A stretch of 64,000 nucleotides of DNA from Polaribacter glomeratus (GTDB lineage: Bacteria > Bacteroidota > Bacteroidia > Flavobacteriales > Flavobacteriaceae): NCBI RefSeq assembly GCF_002954665.1, contig NZ_MSCM01000001.1, positions 1,762,578 through 1,826,577 of the forward strand, in the 5' to 3' direction. A program made the translations under genes and the position numbers. Position 1 is the stretch's first letter. Every line of letters begins with the position of its first letter. The notes under the pieces were generated by a model, which was not told the origin of the DNA, did not search any database, and saw only the letters and a list, made by a program, of their open reading frames with translations. Shown piece by piece: positions 62,138-64,000 of the stretch.

Positions 62138-63895
62138 TTAAAAAACTTTAAACACAGGCAAACGCAAATATTCTTTTTCATTATGTGGCGATTTTTCATA
62201 AATCCAATCTAATTGGGTATTTGCATTTTCTGTAAATTCTTTATCTGAATTTAATTTGGCTTCATATTCATTTTTAATTTGCGGATTTTCAGCTAAAAAT
62301 TTTTCAGCAATATCTTCAAAAACGTAGGCAGAATAGCCTTCTTTAGACTGCAAAACTGTATCGAAAAAATTCCAATTAAAAAACGAGTCTGTAGCTTCTG
62401 CTTCTAGCGTTTCTAACAAATAACGAATTCCGTTTTGATTGGTATCAATATAAATATCGCCCTTTTTAAAGGTAATTTTTTCTGATGACTTTTCAATAGT
62501 TGTATTAGAATGTAAATAATGACCTTCAAAAGGCATTTTTGTAGTTTCAAAATCCTTGATATGATTTACCTCCACAGCAATTGTAGTGTCTTTTTTAAAG
62601 CGTGTAAATTCTATATTATTAGTAACTAATCTGCTAATAATATCGTGCCAACCTTGTTGTAAAATATACGCTTTCGGAATCGTGATTTCTTTCGTTACTG
62701 CAAACTCATCATAATACTTAATTACCTTTTCAAAAGGTTTGTTTTTATCGTAAAACAACCTTTTCCCTTTGGTTACTTTACTATCAATCAATTTACCTTC
62801 ATAACCTCTAAAATACAGATCGCGATATTTTTCTTTATCCACTTTAAACTGAATCGGATATGTTTTTTTAGCTAAAATTTCTTGGGTTGCTTTTGATCGC
62901 AAGTCTTTTATCGTTACTGAATTCTTTTCTGCAAAATCAAAAACAGAAAACAGCAATTCGTAGGTTTGTTCTACCCTAATTTTATATGGTTTTAACATGT
63001 GTGTTTCCACCATTAAACCCAACGTATGAAAAAGTGTTGTGTACCCTGTAGAATATCTTGGCGAATCGAAAAACTGAGAAAATCCGGCTTCTGGAGTAGT
63101 TCCCCAAACATTTACATACGGTGTAATAAAAACGCCTTTGTTCTCTAAAGATTTTTCGATTTTTGGTTGCATTTCTTTTTTTAGAAACCTTCCTAAATTG
63201 CCGCCTAATTTGTTATGTTGCGTAAATAAATGTGTAATTGCATATTGATAATCTGCGCCATTACTTGCATGATTGTCTACAAAAACATCTGGATTTACCG
63301 TGTGAAAAATTTCGGCAAAAGCAGCTGCATTTTTAGTGTCTTGTTTGATAAAATCTCTGTTTAAATCGAAGTTTCTTGCGTTTCCTCTAAAACCATATTC
63401 AATTGGCCCGTTTTGATTGGCTCTTGAATGTGAGTTTCTATTTAAAGAACCACCAACATTATACACCGGAATTACGCAAATAATCGAATTTTTATATTTT
63501 TCTTGCAAAGAATCGTTTTGCACAATATCTCTTAGCAGCATCATGGACGCATCAATTCCGTCTGATTCTCCAGGATGAATTCCGTTGTTTATTAAAATTC
63601 TGTTTTTTGTTGCGTTTTTAATTTCATCAACATTAAAAATACCTTCTCTGTTATAGACTACTAAATGCAAAGGTTCGCCAGCATCTGTTTGCCCAAACGA
63701 GAACAACGATATTTGAGAATATGTTTCTGATAGTTTTGTGTAATATGCAATTACATCTTTGTATTCCGGAGTTTCTGTTCCTTTTGATTTCTCGAAAAGT
63801 GTTGTAAAATCGATGTTTTCTTTGGATGCGTTATTACAAGAAATCATCAGAAAAAAGAATGCAAAAAAACTGATTTTAAAAAAATATTTTACCAT
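62138..63895 (-). CDS. M14-family zinc carboxypeptidase lipoprotein
   Basis: A 585-residue lipoprotein (FFLMISCNNAS, Cys20). The catalytic domain (residues about 40-330) has the zinc motif NNGIHPGESDGIDASMM (HxxE), the second zinc ligand in DVFVDNHASNGADYQY and the catalytic Glu in GLMVETHMLKPY. About 250 residues follow, with a beta-rich tail of unknown role. M14 enzymes remove C-terminal residues or trim peptidoglycan peptides. The ATG overlaps the coaD stop by one base (TAATG). Confidence 0.9.
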   Translation of the reverse strand: MVKYFFKISFFAFFFLMISCNNASKENIDFTTLFEKSKGTETPEYKDVIAYYTKLSETYSQISLFSFGQTDAGEPLHLVVYNREGIFNVDEIKNATKNRILINNGIHPGESDGIDASMMLLRDIVQNDSLQEKYKNSIICVIPVYNVGGSLNRNSHSRANQNGPIEYGFRGNARNFDLNRDFIKQDTKNAAAFAEIFHTVNPDVFVDNHASNGADYQYAITHLFTQHNKLGGNLGRFLKKEMQPKIEKSLENKGVFITPYVNVWGTTPEAGFSQFFDSPRYSTGYTTLFHTLGLMVETHMLKPYKIRVEQTYELLFSVFDFAEKNSVTIKDLRSKATQEILAKKTYPIQFKVDKEKYRDLYFRGYEGKLIDSKVTKGKRLFYDKNKPFEKVIKYYDEFAVTKEITIPKAYILQQGWHDIISRLVTNNIEFTRFKKDTTIAVEVNHIKDFETTKMPFEGHYLHSNTTIEKSSEKITFKKGDIYIDTNQNGIRYLLETLEAEATDSFFNWNFFDTVLQSKEGYSAYVFEDIAEKFLAENPQIKNEYEAKLNSDKEFTENANTQLDWIYEKSPHNEKEYLRLPVFKVF

Positions 63896-64000
63896 TATTT
63901 AACGCTTACTGTTTTAGGAACTAATTTTGTGTAATCTCCATCATTTCTAATTACGTCTCTTACAATTGAAGAAGAAATATAAGATGTGTTTGCAGATGTT
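63895..64000 (-). CDS. coaD: Pantetheine-phosphate adenylyltransferase, C-terminal end (runs off the window)
   Basis: The last 34 codons of a minus-strand gene that continues beyond the window. The readable end YISSSIVRDVIRNDGDYTKL followed by VPKTVSVK matches the C terminus of CoaD, where the ISSS-x-VR segment contacts the nucleotide. CoaD makes dephospho-CoA from phosphopantetheine. Its stop overlaps the M14 start by one base. Confidence 0.85.
   Translation of the reverse strand, partial: TSANTSYISSSIVRDVIRNDGDYTKLVPKTVSVK

Noticed and set aside
1..64000. CRISPR array, tRNA, rRNA, integrase or transposase
   Set aside because: I scanned for regular spaced repeats, CCA-ended cloverleaf-like stretches and transposase motifs and found none that I can support.

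Overview
The window looks like chromosomal DNA from a marine Flavobacteriaceae bacterium (Bacteroidota), probably close to Polaribacter or Tenacibaculum. The evidence is very AT-rich DNA, type IX secretion (T9SS) sorting domains, promoters of the Bacteroidota type (TTTG, 17-19 bases, TAnnTTTG), many lipoproteins, DUF349 and DUF368 proteins, and TTG/GTG starts. The genus is an inference. I see no rRNA, tRNA, CRISPR array, transposase or phage gene.

Layout. 0-8 kb: the 3' end of a T9SS cargo gene, pdxH with a SixA-like phosphatase and a Ppx/GppA phosphatase, an OmpA-family protein, a secreted thioredoxin, lpxK, and a Nif3-like gene with a coiled-coil 'zinc ribbon' protein that has lost its cysteines. 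8-14 kb (minus strand): a DUF349 protein, then two tandem DUF368 membrane proteins leading into aroE, and a TPR protein. 14.5-18 kb: pyrR-pyrB, a small STAS-like protein, a stand-alone T9SS sorting domain and rnz. 18-34 kb: fabH, an S9 peptidase, htpG, a run of single genes (acetyltransferases, amidohydrolase, DEAD-box helicase, PhoD-like phosphatase, zinc metallopeptidase) and two broken genes (an SRPBCC/AHSA1 gene with an internal TAG and a frameshifted M28 peptidase).

34-37 kb: a VWA protein and a MoxR/ChlI-like AAA+ ATPase. 37-43 kb: a xanthine dehydrogenase operon (xdhA-xdhB-unknown membrane protein-xdhC). 43-49 kb (minus strand): rsfS-ftsH-LUD-cdsA-psd-acyl-CoA-binding protein-YceI lipoprotein, joining protein quality control to phospholipid synthesis. 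49-53 kb: birA, an SRPBCC protein, pyrE divergent from a NUDIX hydrolase, and a SulP transporter.

53-57 kb is the most accessory-looking part. It holds a compact type II restriction-modification operon of the HpaII family (predicted site CCGG) with an unrecognised 104-residue protein between methyltransferase and endonuclease, and a long N-terminal extension on the methyltransferase. Next to it is an HU-like gene behind an unusual repeat-rich leader. 57-60 kb encodes a second molybdenum hydroxylase, this one exported by Tat and probably lipidated. 60.5-64 kb (minus strand) reads coaD (partial), an M14 carboxypeptidase lipoprotein, an exported flavin-type split-barrel lipoprotein and a lactonase-like lipoprotein.

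Most of the window is ordinary flavobacterial chromosome. The best leads are the restriction-modification operon with its extra gene, the unknown membrane protein inside the xdh operon, the cysteine-less zinc ribbon, the DUF368 pair, the stand-alone sorting domain, and several families of intergenic hairpin repeats.
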